From assembly GCA_037179335.1 (NCBI GenBank), contig JAKZHN010000028.1, positions 62,001-126,000 of the forward strand: 64,000 nucleotides of DNA, written 5' to 3'. Numbering within the stretch: position 1 is the first letter of the stretch; each line of letters opens with the position of its first letter. The notes beneath the pieces are model-generated. The model was given only the letters and a program-made list of their open reading frames with translations. It had not been told where the DNA came from and did not search any database. The position numbers and the translations under genes were made by a program. This DNA comes from Cyclaneusma minus (taxonomy: Eukaryota; Ascomycota; Leotiomycetes; Marthamycetales; Marthamycetaceae). Positions 25,701 to 37,173 of this stretch are shown here, piece after piece.

Positions 25701-27436
25701 GGGTATACTGTGCTTGACAGCTCGACTCACGCTGTATTCCTTCATGTCACTGAGGACAGCAGTGCTGACTTTGCATACGGCTCCATCATCAAGAGTAACT
25801 CCAATGGCACCTCTTATGTCCTGAGTATTAACGGCGTCAACCGTGATGCGCCGGGCTACGTTGATTTCGAAAAGATGTATGGTCTTGAGGGCGTTGCCCT
25901 CGCCAATATCGTCGATAACTTAGATGCTAAGCAGCGATCTTCTGGCAAGAAACTCAAGACCATGATCACTCATAATGATGGTGCGGAGTGGTCTTACATC
26001 CCACCACCGGCTGAGGACTCTGACGGCAAAAAGTACAGCTGTACTGGCTCCTCGCTGGACAAATGCTCTCTCCATATTCATGGCTATACCGAGCGCGCCG
26101 ACAAATCTCACACTTACTCCACTGCTTCCGCTATTGGTCTTATGATGGGCACCGGCAACGTTGGCGACCATCTTAATTCTGGCTCCAAACTATCCGACGA
26201 TGAGGTCCAGACCTACATTACGGCTGATGCTGGCCTCTCGTGGAAGGAAGTCAAGAAAGGTGCATACATGTGGGCCTATGTTGATCAGGGCGCAGTCGTC
26301 GCCATTGTCAAGCAGGGCGAGCCGACGAATACCATATACTTCTCGCGAGATGAAGGAAAGACATGGACCGAGTATGTATTCCGCAACGACAAAATCAACA
26401 TCAATGACATTACGACTACCCCGAGCGCCAACTCTCGCAATTTACTTCTTTGGGGCCGCGCTTCGGACCAGTTGATCACGATCAACGTCGATTTCTCCGG
26501 CCTTACCGACCGTCAATGCGTGCTAGATGAGAGCACGGAGAATGACGACTATTATTTATGGACCCCCAAACACCCCAAGCAAAACAACGACTGCCTATTT
26601 GGCCATGTGTCCCAGTATCACAGGAAAAAGACCGATGCAGACTGCTACAATGGGAGGGAGATCCAGCATCTTCATAACATTGCCAATAATTGCACCTGCA
26701 CCAGGCAAGATTTCGAATGGTTAGTTCTCGCTTCAGCCACTTCATGATCTTCGGCTAATTTCAATCAGTGATTTCAACTACCAACGTCTCAGTGATGGCA
26801 CATGTGCGTTGGTCGAAGGCTTGAGGCCGCAAGATCATTCCCAAATTTGTCGTGAAGATGACTCTGCCGTCGAATATTGGGACCCGACAGGCTACCGCAA
26901 GATCCCTCTCAGCACATGCCAGGGGGGCCGCGAGATGGAGTTCACGAGCTCCGTCCATCCATGTCCTGGCAAGGAAGAGGATTTCTACAAGAAACGACGA
27001 ATCTCAGATGCTGGTCTCTTCTTCGCCATCACTTTGCCTATTATTGCCGCTGGCGCTTTCGGATATTGGGCTTGGAAGACATGGCAGAGCAAGTTCGGAC
27101 AGATCAGGCTTGGAGAATCAGGTGAGTTGCTGACTTGAATGCCCTGTAATTAAATCTCGAGACGGACACCTTTACTAACACCACTTCTTAGCTTCCTTCG
27201 ATCGCGAAGCTCCGTACATCAAATACCCGGTCATGGTCGTTGCTGGCGTGGTTTCGATCGTGCAAGCGCTGCCATTCCTCGTAATGAGTCTCTGGCGGTC
27301 AGCAGTTTCCATGTTTGGCGGTTCGAGCCCTAGGCGGTTTACCACGCGGAGCAGTTTCGCCCGGCCAGGTGAATATGCCGTGGTGGATGAAGACGAGGGC
27401 GAGCTGCTGGGAGACGAGAGCGACGAGGAAGTATAG
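22771..27436 (+). CDS. VPS10: VPS10/sortilin-type vacuolar sorting receptor
   Basis: Four exons (22771-23250, 23319-26719, 26769-27121, 27192-27436) give 1492 residues, the usual size for filamentous fungi. Family role: a Golgi receptor that binds soluble vacuolar hydrolases such as carboxypeptidase Y and cycles to the endosome. A signal peptide precedes about residue 29. Two tandem VPS10 domains with Asp-box-like repeats (SxDxGxxW) follow, each closed by a cysteine-rich 10CC module (from about residues 551 and 1227). The second module is completed by splicing: codon TG|T restores the cysteine of QDFECDFNYQ. A transmembrane segment lies near 1377-1396 and a second hydrophobic segment near 1423-1446, before a short acidic tail (DEDEGELLGDESDEEV). 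Exon joins all preserve frame. The identification is firm; whether the second segment spans the membrane is inference. Confidence 0.97.
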
Positions 27437-28444
27437 ACTTTACATCACTTAGCGGCATGGAAAGGCGGGAGAGTGGGTTGCATGGATTTTGGAAATCACT
27501 GGGCGGGCTGTATTATGGTGCTTCGGAGTGGAGCTGGCGGGATAGGTTCAATGAGCATCATAGCAGGCAGCAGGTTTCATCGGTCTCTGGAATCTGTGTT
27601 TTCAGTGGGCCAGTCTTGTATGATAGACAGACATGCATGATTGACGGTACCCTGCATAGTGCTGTTATGTTGACCGAGTGTGGGCTTCGAGTTGCTCTAG
27701 GAGACAGCCTGCCAGGACCCCAATACGGGTTTATAGGAGATGGGCTGGCGCAAGCGCAGCGCGCCGCGCAGAATCGTCGACGTGGAACAGAACAGGTTCT
27801 AGCGAAAGGTTGTAAGCGCTCTAGGCCGCTAGTTTGCAAAAACGCTAAGTATATACCGAGCGCCAGCCAATGGGAGCTCATATATAAACCTTGACGCCGT
27901 TTTGTTGCACGTCGACAAAATAAACATTGCGCACACCAAAATATGTAACTTTTTCTCGAAAGTGGAGATGACAGCGGTTATAGTTTTATAAAATGGCTGA
28001 CTGGTATATCGGGATCCAGACAAAGACTGTGCAATAAAAGTTAAAAGTTACGACTCAAAACGATCATCGATGGTTAGTAGGAAGCTTACTGGGAAGTTGG
28101 CGGTTGCGATCTCTGTTTCGTCAACAGCTGTACATTCCACTCACGTCTCAACTTGTGATACATGACCCCCTGACTACCTAAAGTACCAGTTGAACACTCT
28201 GAAGAGCAGCTGCTGGACTATCCCTAGCTACAGCCTACCTGCGATTTGCACACCGGCCTTGGCCATTCCTGAGTACCGAATCTTTGGGCTACCAGCGTGT
28301 TCCTCACATCAGGGGACATATCGAAATATATCCTGTAACTGATTCGAAGGGCACCAAGCTGCGAGACTTGCTAGACTCAGGATTACACCGTTGCTGCTGG
28401 ACCTCTGGAAACAATAACTTGTAGTCGGCTTCCTGCTCAACATA
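27437..28444. other. Intergenic between VPS10 and NmrA-like gene (convergent)
   Basis: This holds the 3' ends of two convergent genes. A 145-codon plus-strand frame at 27457-27894 has no domain and no splice or codon signs of a gene, so I see nothing further that can be supported. Confidence 0.6.
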
Positions 28445-29498
28445 TTACTTCACAATGGTCAGTTTGACATTCGGATCAAGCTGTCAAAATCTTAGCATGT
28501 ACTCGCTCCGAACAATTAGGTTGAACCATGTCCAAGGACTTACATCTTCCGGCATCATCAGTCCCGTCCCCCACCCGTACTCCGCACTAAAAACCGTCGA
28601 CATCGCAACCTCCTTTCCCAGGCCTCCGGGAACCGCGATAGCTACATCCTCCACACTGGCTTCCATGGAGCGGATATCAACGTGACATCTCTTGGCCCAT
28701 AGCCGGTTATAAGTCTCGTAACTCATGACATCCCCAGCCCCAAGCAGTGTCTTCCCGGGTTCCGTATCGACTAGCAACTTCGCCAACACTCCCGCGTCTT
28801 TGGGCTCCACAAACGGATGTTTCGCCTTCGGATCACAATGCACAAGCCAAGTATAGCTCCCATCTGCCTCCTTTGTCGGCCGCAACATCTCATACTTGAG
28901 AGGATTATTGGCATAAAAACCCATCCAAAGCAGCGAAGTCTTCATCCACAGTTTCGGCAGCTCCTTTTCAACGTATCTTGAGAACTCAGCTTTAGCCTCA
29001 AAATGGTACACGAAGTCGTATTTCCCGTTACTCGCCTCCTTCATGCTGGGCAGGCTTGACCAGATGAAGTGCTCCAATATGCCTTCTTTGGCGAGGGCGG
29101 CGGCGGCAGCATCGGTGATGTTGCGGCCGCGGGAGAGCTCGATGGCGGATGCATGCTCGCCGGTTGCCCTCTCGGAGATAGGGGCGAGACGCGGGTAGGC
29201 GGCGAAGAAGGGCGCCCAGAAATCCGTCACAGCGTAGACGGCGTGGGCGCCGGCGAAGACGTTGGATAGGGATGAGGGGTCGTCAAGATCGGCTTGCACG
29301 ATCTCAATACCTGCACTGGCGAGAGCCTGGGCAGCTGGGGTGGAGTCGTTGCGTGTGATGCCACGGACCGACCAGCCTGAGGAGAGGAAGGTTGATGCCA
29401 CGGAGCCACCCTGCTTTTTGTTAGCTTTGATCGACTGGGTCAAAAAGGCCGCTCACTTGGGTGCCTGTGACACCGAATACGACGATTAGTTTTGCCAT
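28445..29498 (-). CDS. NmrA-like NAD(P)-binding oxidoreductase/regulator
   Basis: Three exons read on the minus strand: 29498-29457, 29410-28544 and 28480-28445 (314 residues). Exon 1 encodes only 14 residues, MAKLIVVFGVTGTQ, which with GG from exon 2 forms the GxxGxxGG dinucleotide-binding loop at residues 9-16. The next strand is the variable Rossmann-fold scaffold of the NmrA-like family (atypical short-chain dehydrogenases); features such as AVTDFWAP and the central IWSSLPS support this. Family members range from NADP sensors, such as NmrA of nitrogen control, to isoflavone-reductase-like enzymes; the substrate cannot be told here. The second intron (GTAAGT...TTGACAG, 63 bp) is easy to miss because the frame stays open through it; splicing gives the C-terminus EDLDPNVKLTIVK, typical of the family. 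It is divergent from CCT3. Confidence 0.9.
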
Positions 29499-31027
29499 TC
29501 TGATAGCTGGTGATGACAATGAGATAGCTCGAATTGGACTTGGTGTGAGAAGTATGATAGGAAACGTCTGATGATAGTGGTGAAAGAGAAGTGAACTACG
29601 AAAGAGGACGGCGAAATGAGAGATTATATATACCACAAGACTTCACAACTGAGTGAGCTTAATATGGTAAGTCCGAAACCTCGACAGTGCTCATAGATGG
29701 GCCGCATTAGTGATCTTGCTTCTTGAAAGGCGCAGTGGGATTCGGGATTCCGCTAGACTTTTACGCTAGAGTTAGACGCCCCCGGTCCTCTCTATCCTCC
29801 ATTGTCAGTGAACATATCTATCTGTATACGTGAAGACCACAGATAGATATCTCGTTGACTGATTATGATATTATCAATGCCATTCAAGGGGGGCAATTAG
29901 ACAGAAAATGCGAGATTTCTTCAGAACCAACACTAACAGAAACTCCCTTTCACGACGCCAGCTAAAGCCAAGATGGTAAGTACAGTCAGGCGATCAAAGT
30001 CCGCACCCCCCTTAACTGAACTTTTCTATACATACTGCAGACACAATTGGACGGAAAATGTGGCCTACATCTCCCGGGAAGTTCAAATTGGGACAAGCCT
30101 CAAATGGAATTGCAGAACGAGGTTCGTCACTCTGCTCGTACGAAGAACAAATCGGATTTTGCAATCTATCCTTTCTATGCTCTCGCTCGCAAGATGAATA
30201 CGAACCAACGAAGTCGGCTAGGAGCCCTGCTCCAGCCGCACCTGGTGATCATTCCTTACCTCCTTGGTTCCTTGGTGTACGAAGCGGGAGCAGAAAGGGC
30301 GGGTAGAGAGACGAAAAAGGAGGCTTATGAACGGATGGCTTGCGGAGAAGTGTGCCTTGCGATATGTCACACAGCTCCAGTCCTCCATAGCATTCAACTT
30401 CGCCTTGGGCTGACTTGAATAGGATGAACTGGAAGTCCGTGGAGGACGGAAGTGCGCCAGCTCTTGGCGAGATTACAAAAAGAAAACGCGAAGCATAGGA
30501 GGTAGAATTACTTGGGATTATCGGTTCGGGGATCGAGAACAGAAACGGCATGCTTACCCTTGGAATATGAAAGACGGCAGGTATCGGTTGGAGGCTTGGA
30601 GCTGAAGTGAAGCTATGATATATCAAGTTTCGATCACTCATAATTCATTTTGGTATTGGCCCGATCAGCGATTGCCGGGAGAGGAACGAAAGTGGCAGAC
30701 GTTCAGTAACCCGACAAGAGACAGTCGCAATGTGAGTCAATAAGTTCAGCATCCTCGGTTCCTTGTTGTTTGCGAAAGGGTCCAGCTGTGGTTGTAGAAA
30801 ATGCGGAAAAGGAGGTTCGGCAGTCTGGTTCGCGAAGGACGGAGCCTCGGGTCCGAAGTGGCCGAAGTGGCCGCTGGCGCGACGCAGTGCTGCCTTATCC
30901 AACTTCTAGCGCCAAACAGTCGCGAAATTTCATAGAGCTCCGAAGAATAGCTACAGCCAGAAGCTCGCCAACTTACCCCAAAGAAGCTTGAGTGTGTCCC
31001 CCAAGCCCACTGCCACCCTTCTTCAAG
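29499..31027. other. Divergent intergenic region NmrA-like/CCT3
   Basis: This holds the promoters of both flanking genes. Within it, at 29973, ATG is followed at once by a good donor (GTAAGT) and, 70 bp on, by an acceptor (ATACTGCAG); this is described separately as a doubtful small gene. Other frames are short and overlapping. Confidence 0.55.
29973..30418 (+). CDS. Doubtful small gene with an intron right after the start codon
   Basis: ATG at 29973-29975 is followed directly by GTAAGT, and a plausible acceptor ends at about 30036. Splicing would join the ATG to a frame that begins TQLDGKCGLHLPGSSN and stays open to the stop at 30416-30418, about 127 residues. An intron directly after the start codon is common in fungal genes for small mitochondrial and ribosomal proteins. 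I do not recognise the predicted protein, and alternative frames over the same bases are also open for 70-80 codons. It may equally be a leader, a pseudogene or noncoding. Confidence 0.25.
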
Positions 31028-32971
31028 ATGCAGGCTCCCGTGGTTGTTATGAGTAAGTTTCATGAAAACCTCTCCCCTCCAAGACCAAGCTTTCTAGAAT
31101 ATCATTGCCGCTGCCATCGCATTTGAGCTGATCATATTGCCCCAGACACCCAGGCCGGTGATAGGCAGACCGGAAGAAAAGCCCAGCTGTCCAATATTAC
31201 CGCTGCGAAAACGTACGTCGAGCTCCGAGCATTGGCCTAATACCATACTCGACCATCACCACGAGCTCCATAGCTAACTCCCGCAGCGTCGCCGACATCA
31301 TTCGATCATGTCTCGGTCCCAAGGCAATGTTGAAGATGCTGCTCGACCCCATGGGCGGTATTGTACTTACGAACGACGGCCATGCAATCCTCAGAGAAAT
31401 CGAGGTGTCACATCCGGCAGCCAAGAGTATGATCGAGCTCAGCAGGACGCAGGACGAGGAAGTCGGAGATGGTACAACTACAGTCATTATTCTGGGTACG
31501 TCGCAGATCTATGTGCCCACTTTTCAAAGACTGACAGATGTCAGCTGGTGAAATGCTGGCCCAAGCCATTCCACAACTGGAGCGAAATATCCACCCCGTT
31601 GTCATTATCTCCGCATTCAAGAAGGCCCTCAAAGACGCCCTCGAGATCATCGAGGAAATTTCGTTGCCCGTGGATATCGATGACGACAAAGCCATGTACA
31701 GCTTAATCTCTTCCTCGATCGGCACCAAGTTCGTCAACAGATGGTCGGAATTGATGTGCGGTTTAGCTCTGAAAGCGGTGCGGACAGTTACCCATGAGAT
31801 CGGCAACGGCAAGAAAGAGGTCGATATCAAGCGCTACGCAAGAGTTGAGAAAGTTCCAGGTGGCCAGATCGAGGACAGTCGCGTACTGGATGGAGTTATG
31901 TTGAACAAGGACATCACGCATCCGAAGATGAGACGAAGGATAGAGAACCCGAGGATTGTCCTTCTGGATTGTCCGCTGGAGTACAAGAAGGGAGAGTCTC
32001 AGACCAACATTGAGATCAGCAAGGAGGAGGACTGGAACCGGATATTGCAGATTGAAGAAGAGCAAGTCAAGCTTATGTGTGACTCGATCTTGGCAGTCAA
32101 GCCTGATCTTGTTATTACGGAGAAGGGCGTTTCTGGTACTTTTTCTATGCTTCTCTAACTGCTGGACTTTGACTAACAAAAAGCTAGATCTCGCACAGCA
32201 TTACTTGATGAAGGGTAATGTCACTGCTTTGCGACGAGTACGAAAGACCGACAACAACAGAATTTCGAGGGCAACCGGCGCATCTATTGTCAACCGAGTG
32301 GAAGACCTCCAGGAGTCCGACGTCGGTACGAAGTGCGGCCTGTTCGAGATTGAGAAGATCGGCGACGAGTACTTCACCTTCCTCACCAAGTGCAAGACCC
32401 CCAAGGCTTGCACAATCCTCCTCCGCGGCCCCTCCAAGGACATTCTCAACGAAGTTGACCGAAACCTTGCTGATGCCATGGCTGTTGCCCGAAACGTTAT
32501 GTTCCACCCCCGACTTTCGCCAGGTGGTGGTGCTACCGAAATGGCTGTTTCGGTCAGGCTTATGCAGCTGGCCAAGAGCATCGAGGGTGTGGCGCAATGG
32601 CCATACAAGGCTGTCGCAGAGGCTATGGAGGTTATTCCCAGGACTTTGATTCAGAACGCTGGAGCTAGTCCGATCCGAGCCCTTACTGGACTGAGAGCCA
32701 AGCACGCCGAGGGTCAACACAGCTGGGGTATTGACGGCGACAAGGGCACTTTGGTGGACATGAAGGAGTACGGTGTCTGGGAGCCTGAGGCTGTCAAGTT
32801 GCAAAGTATCAAGACAGCTATTGAGGTAAGTTCTTTCCCCATGACGGTATTACTATGGAAGTGCTAATTAATTCGATCTAGTCCGCATGTCTGTTGCTCA
32901 GAGTGGACGACATCTGCAGTGCCAAGGCAGCGAGACAGGGCGGTGGTGGAGGTGGAGGCGGAGAGGAGTAA
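31028..32971 (+). CDS. CCT3: Chaperonin TCP-1/CCT subunit gamma
   Basis: Six exons (31028-31052, 31146-31212, 31287-31495, 31545-32135, 32188-32825, 32882-32971) give 539 residues, the normal length. The product is one of eight subunits of the cytosolic CCT/TRiC ring, which folds actin, tubulin and other clients with ATP. Visible marks are the N-terminus MQAPVVVMNTQAGDRQTGRK, the nucleotide-binding segment LLDPMGGIVLTNDGHAILRE, the GDGTTT motif near residue 91, the apical-domain segment around DCPLEYKKGESQTNIEI, and GGGATEMAVS in the returning equatorial domain. The C-terminus is a glycine run ending GGEE, as usual in this subunit. All exon joins keep frame. The first exon encodes only eight residues plus one base, so the start depends on correct splicing. 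Confidence 0.97.
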
Positions 32972-33155
32972 AGGTCTCTCTTTATGCAGCATTAGTGTAT
33001 GACCAGGACCTTTAGATAGCGCCGGGCATACCACGGTAAAAAATACCCCTAATTCTCAATGCTGAAAGAGGCTGCCGCCCAATTATTATTTCCTTGGTGC
33101 AAGCACACCGATATCCTTGTAAACTTGTGTGTTGAATCTCGCCCGGACCCGTGAT

Positions 33156-33761
33156 TCAGTCATCGTCATGAATGATAACTCCAACCTCGGTCGTCTGCGC
33201 CTCGTCCGTAGCATTCATCGCTGCATCTCCATCATCACCTCCCTCCGTACCCGGCAATTTCACCCCTCCATTCGCCCATTTACTCTTCCCTTCCTCATCC
33301 TTCCCCTTCACCGCGCCTGCCCTCTTTCCCTTCTTCTTATTCCTCCTCTCCCGATTCTTCCTCGTCTTCTCCTCGTCCCTTGCTTCACTCTCCCTCTTCG
33401 TTCTCTCAAACTCCTCTTGCTCCTTTTCTTTCTTCACCTCCTCATCCATCAGCCTTAATCTCTCATACTCCCTCCGTCTGCTCGCCTTATACACATGGAA
33501 TTCTCCCGAGCCGGCTCCTGCGCTGCTACCCTGGACGTTGGCAACGATCTCAGGCGGCAGACTGTTGGGTTGTTTGGAGGAAGCGGAGCAAGATTCTGGT
33601 ATGGCGATCTCGCGCTCTGGGTTTTTGAAGAGCTGGGAGAGGGCGCCGGCTTGCGCGGCGATGGCGGGGTTGGCTGTTCGCGCCTTTTTGATCGGTCGCT
33701 TGGAGATGCGGTTGGTGGAGGTGGGAATGGATTCGGGAATCGGTTCGGACATTTTGGACAA
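33156..33761 (-). CDS. PRKRIP1-like (DUF1168) nuclear protein
   Basis: A single exon encodes 201 residues. The hallmark is the segment at about residues 74-105: ANVQGSSAGAGSGEFHVYK followed by ASRRREYERLRLMDEE, the signature of the DUF1168/PRKRIP1 family. The remainder is a highly charged coiled-coil-like stretch rich in Glu, Lys and Arg (residues 105-150), a KKKGKR-type basic cluster and an acidic C-terminus. In animals PRKRIP1 is found in the catalytic spliceosome, bridging U2 snRNP parts; a role in splicing is inferred for this protein. A second Met at residue 4 (MSEPIP) is an equally possible start. It converges on CCT3 with only about 185 bp between stops and is divergent from the phosphatase gene. 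Confidence 0.9.
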   Translation of the reverse strand: MSKMSEPIPESIPTSTNRISKRPIKKARTANPAIAAQAGALSQLFKNPEREIAIPESCSASSKQPNSLPPEIVANVQGSSAGAGSGEFHVYKASRRREYERLRLMDEEVKKEKEQEEFERTKRESEARDEEKTRKNRERRNKKKGKRAGAVKGKDEEGKSKWANGGVKLPGTEGGDDGDAAMNATDEAQTTEVGVIIHDDD

Positions 33762-34196
33762 CCTTTGGGACCGTGTGAGAGAGATGCTTCTGTGTATGTG
33801 TTATGCGGCTGTCTGCTATTCTTATGGCGCAAGAGAGCGAGATGAGGTGGTTGGAAAAGTTGCTCTGGGGGTTTAAAGTTAGGATGCGGAAAGGACGAGG
33901 CTGAGCTTCGACTTTTCGGCTGAAGACGCCGACGGCGCTTGGCGGGTGATATGTGGGGCCGATATTGGTGAAACGTCAGTTCCTGTCACAGCCTTGCCAC
34001 AAGAGAGGCCCGAGGGGTACCTTTCCACCCCTCAACATCTCAACCGCTCCCCTCTTTCTTGCTGACAATTCTGCTTATGATTTCTCGCCAAAGATCCCAC
34101 TCTCGTTTTCTGCGAATACAAGTTTTCCTCTCTGCTTTAAGTTCCTCAGGATTCAAGAACGACTCCTAGATCGCCACCACACGACCAGCCGCAAAC
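33762..34196. other. Divergent promoter region, PRKRIP1-like/histidine phosphatase
   Basis: 435 bp separate two head-to-head start codons. The stretch is pyrimidine-rich toward the plus-strand gene. No specific binding site can be supported. Confidence 0.55.
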
Positions 34197-35796
34197 ATGG
34201 GAAAGCCTCGCATGATCATTCTCATTCGACATGCCCAGTCGGAAGGGAACAGTATGTAGATCTGTCATTATGTTGGCATGATAATGACTCCAGAAGCTTG
34301 AATCATTCATTCTAAAACGTCTTCAGAAAACCGTGATATCCACCAAACCATTCCCGACCACAGAGTTAAGCTCACGCCCGATGGCTGGGACCAAGCCTAC
34401 GAGGCTGGCCGCCGTCTACGATCCATGCTCCGGGCAGATGATACCCTCCATTTCTTCACTTCCCCCTATCGACGAACACGAGAGACGACCGAAGGCATAC
34501 TCTCAACCCTCACTTCAGACGATCCTTCCCCTAGCCCCTTCCCGAGACACAGCATCAAAGTGTACGAAGAACCTCGACTACGAGAGCAAGATTTTGGGAA
34601 TTTCCAGCCATGTAGTGCTGAGATGGAGCGTATGTGGCAGGAACGAGCAGACTATGGCCACTTCTTCTACCGAATCCCCAACGGGGAGAGCGCCGCAGAT
34701 GCCTATGATCGCATAAGTGGCTTCAACGAGAGTCTGTGGCGACAATTTGGCGAGGAAGACTTTGCCAGCGTTTGCGTACTGGGTAATTCTCTTCTTCCTA
34801 ATTGACCCCCTTTTCACTCCGAGAACCAACAACTGATAAAACATTACAGTCACACACGGCCTCATGAGCCGCGTCTTCCTTATGAAATGGTATCATTTCA
34901 GCGTCGAGTACTTCGAAGACCTGCGCAACGTAAACCATTGCGAGTTCCTCATCATGCGCAAGAAAGAAGACAGCGGGAAGTACATTCTGGAAAACAACCT
35001 ACGCACCTGGTCCGACCTCAAGCGCGAACGCGCCGCCCAGGCGCAAGGCAAATCTAAAGACCCCGCCAGCAAGAATGGCGATAAAGACAGCAGCAAGCTT
35101 GACGCTATTGACACTTCTGTCGTAGTAGCCTCAGCAGGATCGGCCGTATCCCCAGTCCCCCCACGGAAGAAATGGGGCGGTTGTCCTAATGGCTGTGATC
35201 ACGGCCGACACATGTTCAAGCGCGAGAACTCGATGCACGCCATGCAGCTAAACGGCAGAAGCAGTGTCAGCCCAGGAATTGCCGAGACATTGGTGACTCG
35301 ACGCCCGGCAGCTCGGCGCTGGCAGAGCTCCTCGGACGAAGACGAGACCGATTCGCTGGTGGGTCGCACGGGGCTTCTTTCTGTGGATGTTCAAAAGAGT
35401 CTCGACGAGGTGATTTCGAGTCCTGACGGCACGCCGAGTTTCATCTCCGTGGAAGATAGGCTTAGACTTCGGATGAAGAGTCCGGAGCCGCGGGAGCATG
35501 CGAGACTGGAGGTGTTGAGACAGGGGCGCGATTTTGGCGGCAGTCCGTCACAGAGTGATGTGGATGTGGAGACGGAGGAGGATGTGTATGTGAAAGTGGA
35601 GGGCGAGAAGCCGGGGAGAAAGCGGAGTTTGGGGAGGCAAAAGGGGTTGAAAAGAGAGGAGAGTGGGATGGGGAGAGGCGCTATGGCGGATGCGCTGGGA
35701 GACCAGAGTGATGCTGGGAGCGAGGGGGGCGAGGACTTGGAAGTATTGGAGGAGCAGGAGAAGCAGGATAAGAGCATTCAGGGAAGCGTCTACTGA
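34197..35796 (+). CDS. Histidine phosphatase (phosphoglycerate mutase-like) protein with long C-terminal extension
   Basis: Three exons (34197-34251, 34327-34782, 34850-35796) give 485 residues. The catalytic core occupies about residues 1-225: the phospho-accepting histidine is in RHAQSEGN (His12), SPYRRTRET supplies the arginine pair, the GESAADAYDR helix follows, and the second histidine is in VTHG (His173). This is the branch-1 histidine phosphatase fold; the closest characterised relative is probably yeast Det1 (YDR051C), which is inference. The extension (about residues 230-485) is low complexity and charged, with one compact motif CPNGCDHGRH near residue 282 that could bind a metal. 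Substrate is unknown; family members act on sugars, nucleotides or proteins. Splice joins restore EGN|KNRDIHQ and CVL|VTHG, so the model is secure. Confidence 0.92.
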
Positions 35797-37173
35797 TGTT
35801 TTCCCTCTCCATGGGGATGGGGGAACTCTATGAGCGTGACTGGTTGCGATGGTCTATGTTTTCATTTTTAGCACGGCTTGAGCATGATAGACGACTGAAC
35901 GATGAATGGCAGATAGAGATACCCTTGTTGCAATCTTGCGTTGGCTTTTTTCTCTCCTTTTAAACCGCGATCGCTAATCAATTCCACCATGCCAAATTAT
36001 TCAGGGAATCGCTAAATTTCTTCTGCGGCTTTGAAATTACATACAGATATCCAAGAACAGCTCCGCTGCCGCTTTATTTCTTCAATAGCTGAACAAATTT
36101 CAAAGAATTTGAAGTGCTCCAAAATCCAAATAACTGGAAGTACTCCAAGTAACTGGGGCTATTCCAAGTATTAGAGTAATACTGTAATTCGAAATATCCC
36201 AACTGACTGGAAGTAATCGGAAGTATAACAGTATTCCAAGTAATTCGGAATATCCAAAGTAACTGAAAATAGCCCAAGTAAGGTAATTGGGAGTAACCGT
36301 TGCGCCACGATTTTCCAGATTGAAAATCTGGCTGGCAACTCCTTTGCAACGGTTAGTCTAAATAATTCCAAGTGACCGGGAGTGTTCCAAGTGATTGGGA
36401 GTGTTATTATTTACCGAACAGGCTTAGTCTGTATGCGATTTTAAAATTCCATATGCGATTTAGCGATTCCCTTCATCATTTGCAACAAGGACGTTTGGCG
36501 AAGTGTCAAGAGCTAGTGAATATGTTTTACTACGGGGGCTTCAAGCTCGGAATCAATACTTTACAAAATCACTGTTAGATAGATCACGACGCAAGTATGA
36601 ATGTTGCAAGCCAGGTTAGCATGTTCTATTCGCCGCAAATGTCCTCCAAACCCTCCAGGCTAGCGCTGAAGCGACCACTATTACTAACCCCCACCCTCCA
36701 TCGATCCACAATGCAGCAAGGCCATCATCAATAACCCGACTTGCTGCAATTAAACGGTGTCCCTTCTGCCAGCCTGGAAACTCTACAGAAATGTGCCCCT
36801 TACCCCCTTGCTAGTTCATGAAGCACAAGATCCTAGAAGAAAAGACGCTCCGGAAGACAAGGAAAAGAAAAGCATGAGAAGAGCGGGAAAAGCGACTGAG
36901 AGAAGATGCATATAAGTGTTTCTTCAGACAGAGCAGTGAGGTGACTTTTGTCACACAAAAGCTATATAACCAACAGTGGATAACCAGCAATGCATTCCGT
37001 CGACCCCATTTCGCTTTTGGCCAGAAGATGAAACACAACGACTTGAGGTTCCGACTTGTTGGAGGAGGAAAGTTTGGGCATGATGTGATGTGGTGAGAAT
37101 AGCGAAGGCTGTTTGACTTGCGAGATAGCAATTCGGAGCAGGCGTCGGGTGAAGTCGTACATCAACAGCAAAC
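35797..37173. other. Intergenic between convergent genes, holding a MITE-like element
   Basis: The 3' ends of the phosphatase and perilipin-like genes flank this stretch. The middle is filled by an inverted-repeat element (36003-36472, listed separately). The rest, including frames at 36811-37171, shows no gene. Confidence 0.6.
36003..36472. mobile_element. MITE-like element with imperfect terminal inverted repeats
   Basis: The left end AGGGAATCGCTAAAT recurs inverted and exact at the right end, and similarity continues inward for a total of about 45 bp at roughly 70% identity. The interior is made of degenerate units related to AAGTAACTGGAAGTATTCC. A nested hairpin lies at 36295-36354: an outer 9 bp stem (AACCGTTGC/GCAACGGTT) encloses an inner 7 bp stem CCAGATT-GAA-AATCTGG. 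There is no coding capacity. Both ends are followed by TC, too short to claim as a target duplication. A non-autonomous DNA transposon is the simplest reading. Confidence 0.6.

Noticed and set aside
27457..27894. 145-codon frame after VPS10
   Set aside because: It lies in the 3' region of VPS10, has no recognisable motif and no splice signals.
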